A DNA stretch of 64,000 nt from Occultella aeris. GTDB lineage: Bacteria > Actinomycetota > Actinomycetes > Actinomycetales > Beutenbergiaceae. Shown here in pieces: positions 1 to 8,703 of this stretch; the first letter of the stretch is position 1; each line of letters starts with the position of its first letter. The position numbers and the translations under genes were made by a program. The stretch spans positions 124,001-188,000 of the forward strand of contig NZ_CACRYJ010000016.1 of NCBI RefSeq assembly GCF_902703175.1, read 5' to 3'. The notes beneath the pieces were generated by a model, which worked only from the letters and a program-made list of their open reading frames with translations, was not told the origin of the DNA and did no database searches.

Positions 1-763
1 CGATCCCGGTGGTCCGCACGGTCACCACGCCATCGGTGTCCAGACGCAGCGCCACCGCGCAGGTGACGCCGGCACCGGGCGCGGGCGGCGCAGACGGAGG
101 CGCCCCAGGGGCGGGCCCGGGCGCCTTCGGGTCGGTGGAGACGGTCGGCATCCGCACCAGGGCGGACCAGGTCGCACCCTGCGGCGACCCCGCCGCGCCC
201 ACCTCGAACAGCCGATGATCCGAACCGACCCGCACCACCAGGTCCGTGGGCGTCCGCATCCGCCGGTCGACCACGAGCGCCCCGGCGGGGCGGCTGGCGA
301 ACACCTCCTGGCGTACCGCTGCGACGCCGTCGGACCAGGAATGCCCCGCAACCGCCTCGTCCAGACGCAGCCACCTGCGGTAGTCCGCCGTGACCTCCGG
401 CGCACCGGCGTCGGTGATCCAGAGGTCGACGAGCGGCTGATAGGCCTGACTGCGGCCGCTCTGGAGCCGCTGCACCAGGGTTTCGGCACGAGGGACGTCA
501 CCGGCGGCGACCGCGGCCCTGGCTGCGGCCAGGATCTCCGGCGCGCGTCCGGGTTCCAGGCCGGTGCCGCGGGTCGGCCGGACCCGTGGCGCGCCCGTCC
601 AACAGGTGTCGTCATTGATCTGGACCCGGTCCTGTGCGGTGCCGCCGAAGACCATGGCGCCGAGGTTCCCGTTGCCGATGGGAAGCGCATCGGTCCAGGC
701 CCCAGCCGGGGTCGAGTACTGCAGCGTCACATCCGGCGATGCGGCGGCCTTGGCTGGCGGCAC
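1..763 (-). CDS. GH95 family glycoside hydrolase, N-terminal part (gene cut by window edge)
   Basis: Only the first 254 codons are present; the gene continues beyond position 1. Translation starts at GTG (763-761), five bases after GGGAG. Residues 23-41 read WTDALPIGNGNLGAMVFGG, followed by DDTCWTG at 51-57, which is the N-terminal signature of GH95 (alpha-L-fucosidase/galactosidase-type exo-enzymes). YQPLVDLWI at 108-116 fits the same beta-sandwich domain. No signal peptide is visible, so a cytoplasmic enzyme acting on imported oligosaccharides is likely. A Pro/Ala/Gly-rich stretch lies near residues 205-225. The catalytic barrel is outside the window, so activity cannot be judged. The gene lies 3.8 kb from the rhamnogalacturonan operon and may serve the same pectin side chains (inference). 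Confidence 0.88.
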   Translation of the reverse strand, partial: MPPAKAAASPDVTLQYSTPAGAWTDALPIGNGNLGAMVFGGTAQDRVQINDDTCWTGAPRVRPTRGTGLEPGRAPEILAAARAAVAAGDVPRAETLVQRLQSGRSQAYQPLVDLWITDAGAPEVTADYRRWLRLDEAVAGHSWSDGVAAVRQEVFASRPAGALVVDRRMRTPTDLVVRVGSDHRLFEVGAAGSPQGATWSALVRMPTVSTDPKAPGPAPGAPPSAPPAPGAGVTCAVALRLDTDGVVTVRTTGI

Positions 764-863
764 GGAACTCCCTCGGTCGTGGTTGGCGGCCGCAGAATCC
801 TATGCCGGGTTCGGCCGAGTGCCCGACGGCGGCAGTCGCCGTCGGGCCCGGCGCTCGATCCGG

Positions 864-1199
864 CTACCCCGCGACGACGCAGAACTGGTTGCCGTCGGTA
901 TCGGCCAGTACCACCCAGCCGTCATGGCGGGCCACCTCGGCCGCCCCCAACCCCTGCAGCCGGCCGACCTCGCCATCCAGGTCAGAGGTGAACAGGTCGA
1001 GGTGCAGCCGGTTCTTCCCGACCCGGGGCTCGGGCACGTTCTGCAGGGAGAGGCCGACACCGCTCTTCGCAGGGTCCTCCAGGTACGCGGTGCCTTCGTC
1101 GGAGGAGCCGACGGCGTAGCCGGTGACCTGCTGCCAGAAGGCGGTTGCCCCGGCCAGATCGGTGGTGTCGATGGTGATGTTGCCAATGCTGCTGCTCAC
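864..1199 (-). CDS. VOC (glyoxalase-like) domain protein
   Basis: A 111-residue single-domain protein with a GTG start. It opens with IGNITIDTTDLAGATAFW, the first beta-alpha unit of the vicinal oxygen chelate fold. It contains LHLDLFTSDLD in the middle and ends in WVVLADTDGNQFCVV, the typical closing strand of Glyoxalase_2-type proteins. Such small actinobacterial VOC proteins are often annotated as dioxygenase or bleomycin-resistance-like, but their substrates are mostly unknown. It is divergent from the CGNR regulator gene and shares an 87-bp intergenic region containing a palindrome, so the regulator probably controls it (inference). The family call is firm; the reaction is not. Confidence 0.88.
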   Translation of the reverse strand: MSSSIGNITIDTTDLAGATAFWQQVTGYAVGSSDEGTAYLEDPAKSGVGLSLQNVPEPRVGKNRLHLDLFTSDLDGEVGRLQGLGAAEVARHDGWVVLADTDGNQFCVVAG

Positions 1200-1220
1200 G
1201 GGTGGATCCTTCGGGTTGGC

Positions 1221-1247
1221 TAACTGGTGTCAGCGTGACGCTAGTTA
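1221..1247. promoter_or_regulatory. Inverted repeat between VOC and CGNR genes, candidate operator
   Basis: The 12-base arms TAACTGGTGTCA and TGACGCTAGTTA flank the trinucleotide GCG and match at 10 of 12 positions. The repeat sits in the only gap between two divergent genes, one of which encodes a predicted regulator. A TAGAGT hexamer at 1275-1280, six bases before the CGNR start codon, looks like a -10 element for a leaderless transcript. Confidence 0.5.
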
Positions 1248-1286
1248 TATATCCATCCATCGTCAATAGGTAGTTAGAGTGGGCTC

Positions 1287-1835
1287 ATGGCATCGCTAGG
1301 CCTGATCGAGGAGTTCATCAACACGCGCATGGCCGACGGCGACGCGATCGCCTCGGTCCCCGACCTCACCTCCTGGCTGACGGCCCGCGACCTGGTGCCC
1401 GGCGCTGCCACGCTGTCCGGGGCCGATGTCGCCAGGGCGACCTCGGTGCGCGAAGGGCTGCGCGCCCTGATCGCGGCCAACAACGCCGATCCGGTGCCCA
1501 GCCCGAGAGGGGACGGACTCAGCCCGTCCGCCCGTGACGATCTCGCCGCCCTGACGGAGCGGCTGCCGCTCATCGTGGACGTCGACGCCCGGCCGCCGGG
1601 ACTCGTGCCGCGGCCGGGACTGCCCGCCGTCGACTCCGCGTTGGCGCGCATGCTCGCAACGGTGGTGCTCGCGGTTGCCGACGGCACCTGGGCACGGCTC
1701 AAGGCGTGCCGTGAGCCGAGCTGCCGATGGGCGTACTACGACCAGTCCCGCAACCGGTCCCGGTCCTGGTGCTCGATGGACCTCTGTGGCAACCGGGCGA
1801 AGGCGCGCGCGTTCTACAACCGCAGCCAGCCCTGA
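1287..1835 (+). CDS. CGNR zinc-finger / ABATE-domain protein, predicted regulator
   Basis: A 182-residue protein. The N-terminal two thirds fit the ABATE-type domain (FINTRMADGDAIASVPDLTSWL, then a helical stretch with VREGLRALIAA). The C-terminus carries the CGNR zinc-finger pattern: CREPSC, then WCSMDLCGNRAKARAFY, giving four cysteines for a zinc site. Proteins of this family are predicted stress-related transcription regulators. The divergent VOC gene and the palindrome between them suggest local control of that gene. No Shine-Dalgarno sequence precedes the ATG; TAGAGT six bases upstream suggests leaderless translation. Family assignment is confident, regulatory role is inferred. Confidence 0.88.
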   Translation: MASLGLIEEFINTRMADGDAIASVPDLTSWLTARDLVPGAATLSGADVARATSVREGLRALIAANNADPVPSPRGDGLSPSARDDLAALTERLPLIVDVDARPPGLVPRPGLPAVDSALARMLATVVLAVADGTWARLKACREPSCRWAYYDQSRNRSRSWCSMDLCGNRAKARAFYNRSQP

Positions 1836-1839
1836 GTGC

Positions 1840-1857
1840 CACCGCTCAGGCGCGGTG
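1840..1857. terminator. Small hairpin between convergent genes
   Basis: CACCGC and GCGGTG form a perfect six-base stem around TCAGGC. It lies exactly where the CGNR gene and the YetA-like gene converge and includes the stop codon of the latter. It has no T-tract, so this is a weak terminator candidate. Confidence 0.3.
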
Positions 1858-4527
1858 CGTCTCCTCCAGGTACCCCCCGATCAGGGCCAGGTTCTGGATC
1901 GCGGCCAGCCCGAACTGGGAGGCATCGTTGGTGGACACGAACGCGGCCTCGTCCACCGGTTCCAGCACGCCCGGACCGTCGATCCGGGTCCGGGCCCAGT
2001 GGCGCTCGCGGCACAGGGCGTTGACGTTGACCATGTCCCCGGAGTCCACGAAGAACCGCCGCCACGCGAACGCGGCCAGCTCGGCATCGCCGGTGCGATG
2101 GGCGGCATATGCGGTGAGCCGGCTGTGTGCCTGGATCAATGAGATCCCGGTGAGTCGCCGGCCGAGCTCCGCCTCCTGGGTGGCCGCGTCCGCCAGGTAG
2201 AGCCGGCAGTACTGCAGCCAGGCCTGTTCGAATCCCGGCACGTCGGCGAGATCGATCAGTTCCGAGCACACCTCCACGAGGCCGAACACGGCGCTCAGGT
2301 GCGAGACGGCGATCCGCTCGCGGGAGGTGTCGAACCGTCCGGTGGACAGGTCGAGGCGCGCCTCCCCGGTGAGGAACCCGTTGGCCAGCGCGCCGATGTC
2401 AGCCATTGTGCCGAGCAGCTTGTCCTGGGCGACGGTGTCCCCGTGCCGCTCCCAGCGGGTCAGCCACGTCGCGGCCAGCGCGCCCCAGTCGGTGCCGAGC
2501 CCGACGGACAGGGCGGCCGGGTCGGGGGAGTAGACATCCGAGCGGACCTTGCGGGTGGCGTCCACACCGAGCAGTGCGCGCTCGGACGTGGCGAGCTCGT
2601 CGAGCAGGTCCCCGACCCGCTCGTCCGCCGTCAGGTAGTAGTAGAACCGCCGGTAGGCCGGGTTCGAGATCCGCAACTGCTTCGCGCTGCACCCCCAGTG
2701 CTGCACGTTGTGCCGGGTGCCCAGCCCCGCGAACGCACCCGCGTGGTAGACGTCCACCTCGCCGGTGTGCCGGGTCATCGCCTCCGCGAACCGGAACAGG
2801 TCCGCCCGCCCGGAGCGGAGGAAGGACAGCCAGAACCACAGGTCCGGGGACAGTTCGGAGTTGTCCCACGCGTACCCGCCGACGTCGTAGCGCCACGTGT
2901 GCCGGTCCGCGTCGTAGGTGTGCATGACGTCGCCGTAGTCCCAGAAGCCGTACCAGCGGCGCTGTTCCACCTGGTCGAGGTAGAACGCGAGCAGGAAGTC
3001 GTTGCGGTCCTCGATGGCGGCCCGCGCCGGCGTGGACCGGTCCACCGGGTCCCAGTCGCCGAACACCCCGGCCGCGTGCAGCCGGCCCGGGTCGGTCACC
3101 AGGAGTGGTGGCGTCGCCAGGGCCGCGGCCCTGGTCGCAAGTGCGCCCGACGACGGCGTCCCCGCCACCGCGGTCAGGCTCAGTTCGTGGGTGCGGGCGA
3201 TGCCGTTGGCATCGCCGAAGCCGCTCTCGTAGTCCTCGTAGGTGATCTCCAGCGCGTCCAGCTGGTCGGCGTAGCCGTCCTGGCCGAGCCCGTCGTGGAA
3301 GAACCGCACGTCCATGGCGCGCGACTCCGGCGCCCACAGCCACACGGTCAGCTCACCAGTGTCGGTCGTGGCGCCGCGCACGTCGATCTGGGTGGGGGCG
3401 CCCTTCCAGAAGTCCCGCAGGCCGAGCTCCAGCCCGCCGGAGGTGTCGCCGAGGTAGGCGTACCCGCCGGCCCGGGTGCCGCCGCCGATGCCGACCCAGC
3501 CCACTCCGTCGGCAGTGCGTTTGCGGACGGTGTAACCGTCCGGGCTGCCCTGGTGCAGCGTCCAGTCGTTCCAGGTGGGTACCCAGCGCAGTCGCTCCGC
3601 GACTGCAGCGGCCCAGTCGGCGGTGGGCGGAGTGGGCCGGCCGGCGACCTGGGCGGCGCGGACGTCGCTGCCGGGGTCGCGGCGCAGCCCGGTGATGCCG
3701 CGGACGGCCTCGGTGAGAAACCCGCCGGCGCTGCCGGCCAGGCGCACGTGCCGGTCGTGGGCCTGCTCGCGCAACGGCACCTCGAACCGGACCCCGAGGC
3801 CGGCGAGGAAGTCGTGGTCGGGGTCGCCGTCCCAGACGAAGGAGTGCATCAGACGCACCGTGGGTGAGCCGGCGTAGGCGTACAGGCGCACCGTGAACGG
3901 CAGCCACTCGCGGGTGCCGCGGTCATCTCCGTGGACGCCGTCGATGCGCACCACGGCGCGCACCGGACCGTCCTGTTCCACGGTCACCATGCGCACGCGA
4001 GAGGAGAACGGCCTGCGTGGCTGCGGGCCGTCGTCGTCAGGGCCGGCGGCGAGCAGGCTGACCAGGCGGCCGGCGCGGGCGACGACGCGGCCGCCCGTCT
4101 CGATCGCGGCGATCAGGTGCGCACCCGCGCGCGGCACCCTGACCCGGATCACCCCGGTGTCGACGAGCACGTCCTCGCCGGACTCGGTGACGGACACCTC
4201 CCGTGACGGCCGGATCGGCTCGGCGGCGGGCTCGAGCGCGTACGCGTCGCGGGGCGCGGCGGGGGCGGCGGCGTGAGCCGTCCACTTCACGGACCCGTCC
4301 GGCCAGGTCGCGGTCACCCAGGTCTGCACGGGCTCCGGCACCCCGTCCGCGGTTCGCAGGGCGATCGGGGTGCCGGCGGCCAGCGTCCCACGGGCCCAGG
4401 GCACGCCCCACGTGACGCCGGTCGCGGCGGCGGGGATGTCCTCGAGCCAGTGCAGGGCGGTGCTGGGCAGGCTCCCGGTCGGGCGCTGGGCGGTCGCGGA
4501 CGGTGCGGTGCTGGGATCGGCGGGCAT
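1846..4527 (-). CDS. YetA/PcRGLX-like exo-rhamnogalacturonan lyase (PL26 type)
   Basis: A protein of 893 residues starting at ATG 4527, preceded by AGGAG with five bases spacing. The N-terminus (ALHWLEDIPAA, TWGVPWARGTL, TWPDGSVKWTAHA) matches the N-terminal RIFT-barrel domain of the PcRGLX/YetA family. The central and C-terminal parts (WDYGDVMHTYDADRHTWRYD, GGYAWDNSELSPDLWFWLSF, RHNVQHWGCSAKQ) fit its helical barrel. Family members remove unsaturated galacturonosyl-rhamnose from rhamnogalacturonan I. No signal peptide is visible, so it should act in the cytoplasm on imported oligosaccharides. It is the last gene of a leftward operon with an SGNH acetylesterase and an LplABC importer, as in the Bacillus yes-yet region. 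Family confident; exact cleavage product inferred. Confidence 0.8.
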   Translation of the reverse strand: MPADPSTAPSATAQRPTGSLPSTALHWLEDIPAAATGVTWGVPWARGTLAAGTPIALRTADGVPEPVQTWVTATWPDGSVKWTAHAAAPAAPRDAYALEPAAEPIRPSREVSVTESGEDVLVDTGVIRVRVPRAGAHLIAAIETGGRVVARAGRLVSLLAAGPDDDGPQPRRPFSSRVRMVTVEQDGPVRAVVRIDGVHGDDRGTREWLPFTVRLYAYAGSPTVRLMHSFVWDGDPDHDFLAGLGVRFEVPLREQAHDRHVRLAGSAGGFLTEAVRGITGLRRDPGSDVRAAQVAGRPTPPTADWAAAVAERLRWVPTWNDWTLHQGSPDGYTVRKRTADGVGWVGIGGGTRAGGYAYLGDTSGGLELGLRDFWKGAPTQIDVRGATTDTGELTVWLWAPESRAMDVRFFHDGLGQDGYADQLDALEITYEDYESGFGDANGIARTHELSLTAVAGTPSSGALATRAAALATPPLLVTDPGRLHAAGVFGDWDPVDRSTPARAAIEDRNDFLLAFYLDQVEQRRWYGFWDYGDVMHTYDADRHTWRYDVGGYAWDNSELSPDLWFWLSFLRSGRADLFRFAEAMTRHTGEVDVYHAGAFAGLGTRHNVQHWGCSAKQLRISNPAYRRFYYYLTADERVGDLLDELATSERALLGVDATRKVRSDVYSPDPAALSVGLGTDWGALAATWLTRWERHGDTVAQDKLLGTMADIGALANGFLTGEARLDLSTGRFDTSRERIAVSHLSAVFGLVEVCSELIDLADVPGFEQAWLQYCRLYLADAATQEAELGRRLTGISLIQAHSRLTAYAAHRTGDAELAAFAWRRFFVDSGDMVNVNALCRERHWARTRIDGPGVLEPVDEAAFVSTNDASQFGLAAIQNLALIGGYLEETHRA

Positions 4528-4562
4528 GAGACTCCTGGGTCGGTTGTGGATGTCCGGTGCAC

Positions 4563-5204
4563 TCACGCCATCGCCAGGACGGGCGCCAGTGCGTCGGCGA
4601 CGATCCGGGCCACGGCGGTCGCGCCGGTGACGTTGAAGTGGGTGTCGTCGGTGACGCCGTCGGGATAGTTCGGGTGCTCTCCGGGGCGGAACTGCGTGAA
4701 CAGGGACCTGGACCCGTCCTCGCCGAGGCCCTGGTACAGGTCCGTGGTGGCCGCGGTCAGGTCGATCAGCGGCACCAGCTCGGCCGCGGCCAGATCCCGG
4801 ACGGCGTCCGGGTAGTCGCCGTGGGTCGGCACGAGGGCACCGGCGGCGAAGGCGCGCCGCTGCACGCTCGTGCACAGCACCGGTGCGGCGCCGGCCTGCC
4901 GTACCTCGGTGAGCATCCGGGCCAGGTTGGTGGTGTAGCCCGCGCGCGCCCCGAGGACCTCGGGTTGCTTCTGGTCGTTGTGTCCGAACTGCAGCACGGC
5001 GATGTCCCCCGCGGCGGCCTCCCAGAGCAGCGCGTCCCACAGACCGTCCGCACGCAGCGAGGTCGTGGTGGCCCCGCCCTTGGCGAAGTTGTGCACCACC
5101 ACGCCGGGCGTGAACGTGGCCAGGTGCGCGCCCCAGCCGGACATCGGGGCCTCGTGCGGCGGACAGGCCGCCACCGTGGAGTCGCCGGCGAGCAGGATCC
5201 TCAT
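4563..5204 (-). CDS. SGNH/GDSL rhamnogalacturonan acetylesterase-like hydrolase
   Basis: A protein of 213 residues starting at ATG 5204, whose first bases overlap the permease stop codon (ATGA). Block I is GDSTVA at residues 7-12 with the nucleophilic serine; FGHND supplies the Asn of block III; DDTHFN near the C-terminus supplies the catalytic Asp and His. GWGAHL and NFAKGGATTTS resemble the rhamnogalacturonan acetylesterase branch of SGNH hydrolases. It would remove acetyl groups from galacturonosyl residues so that the downstream lyase can act. There is no signal peptide, consistent with cytoplasmic action on imported acetylated oligomers. Confidence 0.83.
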   Translation of the reverse strand: MRILLAGDSTVAACPPHEAPMSGWGAHLATFTPGVVVHNFAKGGATTTSLRADGLWDALLWEAAAGDIAVLQFGHNDQKQPEVLGARAGYTTNLARMLTEVRQAGAAPVLCTSVQRRAFAAGALVPTHGDYPDAVRDLAAAELVPLIDLTAATTDLYQGLGEDGSRSLFTQFRPGEHPNYPDGVTDDTHFNVTGATAVARIVADALAPVLAMA

Positions 5205-6082
5205 CCCTTCACGCTCCCGATCAACATGCCCTTGGCGAAGTGCTTCTGGAGGAACGGGTAGGCGAGCAGGACCGGGATGGTGGCGACCATGACGACGGCG
5301 AACTTGATGCCCTGGGCCGGTGGCGGGAGCTCGTTGCCGAGGTCCTCGGCGGTGAGGGAGGACGCTGCGGTCACCTGCCGCAGGAACATCTGCAGGGTCC
5401 ACTTGGAGGTGTCGTTGAGGTAGATCAGGGGCGACATGTAGTCGTTCCAGATCCCCACGGCGTAGAACAGGGCGAACGTGGCCAGCACCGGCTTGGACAG
5501 GGGCATGACCACGCTGCGCAGGATGCGCAGCTCGTTGGCGCCGTCGATCTTCGCGGACTCCTCGAGCTCCTTGGGCAGCTCCTGGAAGAAGTTCTTGATG
5601 ATGATGAGGCTGAACGGGTTGATCGCCGCAGGCAGGATCAGGGCCCAGTAGGTGTCCAGCAGGCCGAGCTGTTTGACGATCAGGAAGGTCGGGATCAGGC
5701 CGGCGGAGAACACCATCGTGAACACGACCAGGGACATGATGGTGCGCCGGCCGGGCAGGTCGATCTTGGACAGCGGGTAGGCCATCAGCGCCGTCAGGAC
5801 CAGTTGGACCGTGGTGCCGACGGCAGTGACGGCGATGGTCGTGATGAACGCCCGGACGAACACGCTCGAGCCGAGGATCGAGGCGTAGGCGTCGGTGGTG
5901 AACTCGTTCGGCCAGAGGAAGAACGGCCGGGTGGTCAGTTCGTACTCGGTGGCGAAGGACCCCGCGAGCACGTACAGGAACGGCAGGATGGCGATCGCGC
6001 CGACGCCGATCAGCACGGCGGCGTTGACGACGTCGAACACCTTGCCGGCCGGGGTGTTGAACCGGTACTTGACCCTGGCCAT
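5201..6082 (-). CDS. LplC/YtcP-type carbohydrate ABC transporter permease
   Basis: A protein of 293 residues with six predicted membrane segments. The EAA loop is visible as EESAKIDGANELRILRSVVMPLSKP (near residues 185-210). It ends in FAKGMLIGSVKG, the characteristic tail of the second permease of LplABC/YtcP-type importers. Its start codon shares one base with the stop of the upstream permease (TGATG), and its stop overlaps the acetylesterase start, so the three genes are translationally coupled. The operon context predicts import of rhamnogalacturonan oligosaccharides; the ATPase is not encoded here and is probably a shared MsmX-type protein elsewhere. Confidence 0.93.
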   Translation of the reverse strand: MARVKYRFNTPAGKVFDVVNAAVLIGVGAIAILPFLYVLAGSFATEYELTTRPFFLWPNEFTTDAYASILGSSVFVRAFITTIAVTAVGTTVQLVLTALMAYPLSKIDLPGRRTIMSLVVFTMVFSAGLIPTFLIVKQLGLLDTYWALILPAAINPFSLIIIKNFFQELPKELEESAKIDGANELRILRSVVMPLSKPVLATFALFYAVGIWNDYMSPLIYLNDTSKWTLQMFLRQVTAASSLTAEDLGNELPPPAQGIKFAVVMVATIPVLLAYPFLQKHFAKGMLIGSVKG

Positions 6083-7053
6083 CAGAAGATCCCCGTCTGG
6101 TTGAAGCGCTTGGCGATCCAGTTCGTCCCGAAGATCAGGATGACGCCGACGATCGCCTTGGCCAGGCCCACGGCCGTGGCGTAGCTGTAGGAGCCCTGCT
6201 GGATGCCGACGAAGTAGACGTAGGTGTCGAACACGTCCGCGACGCTGCGGTTCAGGGCGTTGGACATGAGATAGATCTGCTCGAACCCGGTGTTCAGGAT
6301 CTGGCCGGTCTGCAGGATCAGCAGCACGATGATCGTGGAGCGGATGGACGGCAGGGTGATGTGCCAGACCCGCTGCCAGCGGCCCGCGCCGTCGATGATC
6401 GCGGCCTCGTACTGCTCCTGGTCCACACTCGCAAGCGCGGCGAGGAAGATGATGGTGCCCCACCCGGTGTTCTTCCAGACGTCCTGCAGCACGATCAACG
6501 GCCGGAACCAGGCCGGATCGGCGAGGAAGTTGATCTCGGTGCCCATCAGGTCGTTCAGCCAGGTCCACAGCGGGCCGTTGCCGATCGCGAACAACAGTCC
6601 GGTCAGCGAGACCACCACGGTCCAGGACAGGAAGTGCGGCACGTAGACCAGGGTCTGCACGGTCCGCTTGAGGATGTTCAGCCGCAGCTCGTTCAGCAGC
6701 AGGGCCATCACGATCGTCAGCGGGAAGGCGATGAACAGGCTCAGCGCCGCCAGGATAAGCGTGTTCCCGAGCAGGCGTGGGAAGTCCGGGTTGGTGAAGA
6801 AGTCCTCGAAGTGCTTCCAGCCCACCCACTCGCTTCCCTGGATCCCCAGGAACGGGATGTAGTCGCGCCACGCGATCTGTGCCCCGTACATGGGCCAGAA
6901 CCGGAACAGCGCGAAGTAGGTGATGCCCGGCAGCATCAGGAACAGCAGCCACCGGTAGCGCACGATCGTCTCGCGTACGTTGCGTCGGTTCTGCGGTCGC
7001 GGCGTGATGTCCGCGCCGCCGCTGGCAGCCTCGGCCTCGATGAGCGTGGCCAT
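6082..7053 (-). CDS. LplB/YteP-type carbohydrate ABC transporter permease
   Basis: A protein of 323 residues. A cytoplasmic N-terminus of about 30 residues is followed by six predicted membrane segments. The EAA motif reads YEAAIIDGAGRWQRVWHITLP near residue 225, and the protein has the LplB hallmarks of a first segment ending in FRFWPMYGAQIAW. A GAGAGG Shine-Dalgarno sequence precedes ATG 7053. It forms the membrane channel with the next gene. A perfect GC-rich palindrome separates it from the binding-protein gene upstream. Confidence 0.93.
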   Translation of the reverse strand: MATLIEAEAASGGADITPRPQNRRNVRETIVRYRWLLFLMLPGITYFALFRFWPMYGAQIAWRDYIPFLGIQGSEWVGWKHFEDFFTNPDFPRLLGNTLILAALSLFIAFPLTIVMALLLNELRLNILKRTVQTLVYVPHFLSWTVVVSLTGLLFAIGNGPLWTWLNDLMGTEINFLADPAWFRPLIVLQDVWKNTGWGTIIFLAALASVDQEQYEAAIIDGAGRWQRVWHITLPSIRSTIIVLLILQTGQILNTGFEQIYLMSNALNRSVADVFDTYVYFVGIQQGSYSYATAVGLAKAIVGVILIFGTNWIAKRFNQTGIF

Positions 7054-7078
7054 GCGTGCCTCCTCTCAGGGGTGGGGT

Positions 7079-7106
7079 GGTGCGGGGGCCGGCCGGCCCC
7101 CGCACC
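7079..7106 (-). terminator. Perfect 28-bp GC palindrome between binding-protein and permease genes
   Basis: The sequence reads GGTGCGGGGGCC and its exact complement around a GGCC centre, giving at least a 12-bp stem. It begins five bases after the stop codon of the solute-binding protein gene. Such intercistronic hairpins typically protect the abundant binding-protein mRNA or attenuate readthrough into the permeases. It has no T-tract. Equivalent hairpins occur in the two other importer operons of this window. Confidence 0.65.
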
Positions 7107-7111
7107 GTCGA

Positions 7112-8671
7112 TCAGCCGAGCTCGCTATAGAGCTCGTTCAGCTCGGCGATCACCTGGTCGCCGCCCTGGGAGTGCCAGCGGTCGATCACGTCCTGCACCC
7201 CGGCCTCGTCGATCTGACCGGCGATGAACTGGATCCGCGCATCGGAGATCAGCGTGTCGAGCTGGGTGCCGCTGGACTGGTACGTCTCCGAGGCCAGCGC
7301 GGCCGCCGGGTTGAACACCGCGTTCTCGAGGTCCTCCGCCTGGAGGTCGAGCCGGAGCTGGGCCAGTTCCTCGTCGTACGGCGTGGCCGGCTGGGTCGAG
7401 TACGCGTTGTAGCCGGCCACGTTCGTGCCGAGCTGGGCCCAGGCCCCGCTCACCTGATCGGTGAAGTCCTGGCGGTCCTCGTTGTACACCGCGTAGTCGT
7501 CCTCGACGGTGAAGTTGTCGCCCTCGATGCCGTTGTTCAGCAGGATCTGGGCCTCGGTGCTGTTCATGTCGTTCAGGACCTGGAGCACCTGCTCGAGCTG
7601 TTCCTCGGTCTCCACGGAGGACCGCGGGATTGCGAGGAAGTTCGAGTAGCCGGCGGTGGGCATGGCGAACGTCCCGTGCGGACCCTCGGGCTGCCCCACG
7701 AGCGCGACGTAGGACTCGGCGTTCGCGGGGTCCTGCTCGCGGAAGAGCTCGACCAACTGCGGCGCACGGGACTGGACGTCGATGATGATGCCGCCCTGGC
7801 CGTTCAGGAACGGCTCGTTCCAGGTGGCCGGGTCCATCGTGGCGTAGTCCGGGTTGGTGTACCCGTTCTGGACGAGGTCACGCTCGTACTCCAGGGCCTC
7901 CATCCACTCGTCGGTGGTGAAGGACGGGACCAGCTCGCCGCCGTCCTCCAGCCAGACGTTCCCGGCGCCGTTCCAGAGCTCGAGCGCGTCGTACGGGCTG
8001 CCCGAGCCGATGGACCCGGGCCAGGCGGGGTTGATGAACCCGTACGTATCGTCCTGGCCGTTGCCGTCGGGGTCGTCCTCGGTGAACGCACGCGCCACCT
8101 CGAAGAGCTCGTCGGTGGTCTGCGGCTGCTCGAGGCCGAGGTTGGCGAGCCAGTCCGCGCGCAGGATGATGCAGTGGCGGATCACGTCACGGGACCGGTA
8201 CACGCCGTAGACGTGGCCGTTCACACTGGTCGCCTCCTGGACTTCTGGGTTCTCCGAGACGAGGTTCGGGTAGTCGCCGGAGTTGAGGTAGTCGGTGAGC
8301 TCCCAGAAGCCACCGGCCTCCGCCGTCTGCACGAACGCCGGAGTCTTGCCCATCACCATCACGTCCGGGATGTCGTCCCCGGCGAGGACGACGTTGGTGC
8401 GCTCGCCGTAGTCGGTGTTCGGCACCCACTGCACGGACAGGTCGACGCCCGTCAGCTCGCTCAGCGCCAGATCGATCGGGTCATCCTCCTCCGGCGGCAC
8501 GGCGGCGAAGTACGGCGCCATGATCGACAGGCTCGACAGCGCGTCGCCGCCGCCGTCTCCTCCGCCATCGCCGTCGCCGTCATCGCCCCCGCTGGTGCAG
8601 GCGGCGGTCAGCGCGAGTCCGGTCACGGTCAGGATCGCGAGCGGTGCTCGCAGTCGCTTCCTCGTTGTCAT
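7112..8671 (-). CDS. Extracellular solute-binding lipoprotein of LplA/YtcQ type
   Basis: A protein of 519 residues. A short positively charged N-terminus (MTTRKRLRAP) and a hydrophobic segment lead to the lipobox LTAAC with the lipidated cysteine at 25. An Asp/Gly-only linker (about residues 28-42) follows, then a family-1 solute-binding fold. DDPDGNGQDD resembles a calcium-binding loop seen in this family. ATG 8671 is chosen because AAAGGA lies nine bases upstream; an earlier ATG in frame would put that site inside the gene. It captures the oligosaccharide, presumably rhamnogalacturonan-derived, for the two permeases downstream. Confidence 0.92.
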   Translation of the reverse strand: MTTRKRLRAPLAILTVTGLALTAACTSGGDDGDGDGGGDGGGDALSSLSIMAPYFAAVPPEEDDPIDLALSELTGVDLSVQWVPNTDYGERTNVVLAGDDIPDVMVMGKTPAFVQTAEAGGFWELTDYLNSGDYPNLVSENPEVQEATSVNGHVYGVYRSRDVIRHCIILRADWLANLGLEQPQTTDELFEVARAFTEDDPDGNGQDDTYGFINPAWPGSIGSGSPYDALELWNGAGNVWLEDGGELVPSFTTDEWMEALEYERDLVQNGYTNPDYATMDPATWNEPFLNGQGGIIIDVQSRAPQLVELFREQDPANAESYVALVGQPEGPHGTFAMPTAGYSNFLAIPRSSVETEEQLEQVLQVLNDMNSTEAQILLNNGIEGDNFTVEDDYAVYNEDRQDFTDQVSGAWAQLGTNVAGYNAYSTQPATPYDEELAQLRLDLQAEDLENAVFNPAAALASETYQSSGTQLDTLISDARIQFIAGQIDEAGVQDVIDRWHSQGGDQVIAELNELYSELG

Positions 8672-8703
8672 GGTCGGTGTTCCTTTCGTCATCATCGGCG
8701 AGG

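Noticed and set aside
2299-3867. Long rightward frame of 522 codons inside the YetA-like gene
   Set aside because: Its composition (Val, Gly, Arg, Pro runs) is that of a GC-rich shadow frame, and the opposite strand encodes a protein with clear family motifs.
1846-5040. One continuous frame of 1064 codons covering the YetA-like gene and the acetylesterase region
   Set aside because: The part beyond 4527 is an antisense-like Arg/Pro-rich frame overlapping the real acetylesterase gene; AGGAG and the conserved N-terminus place the true start at 4527.
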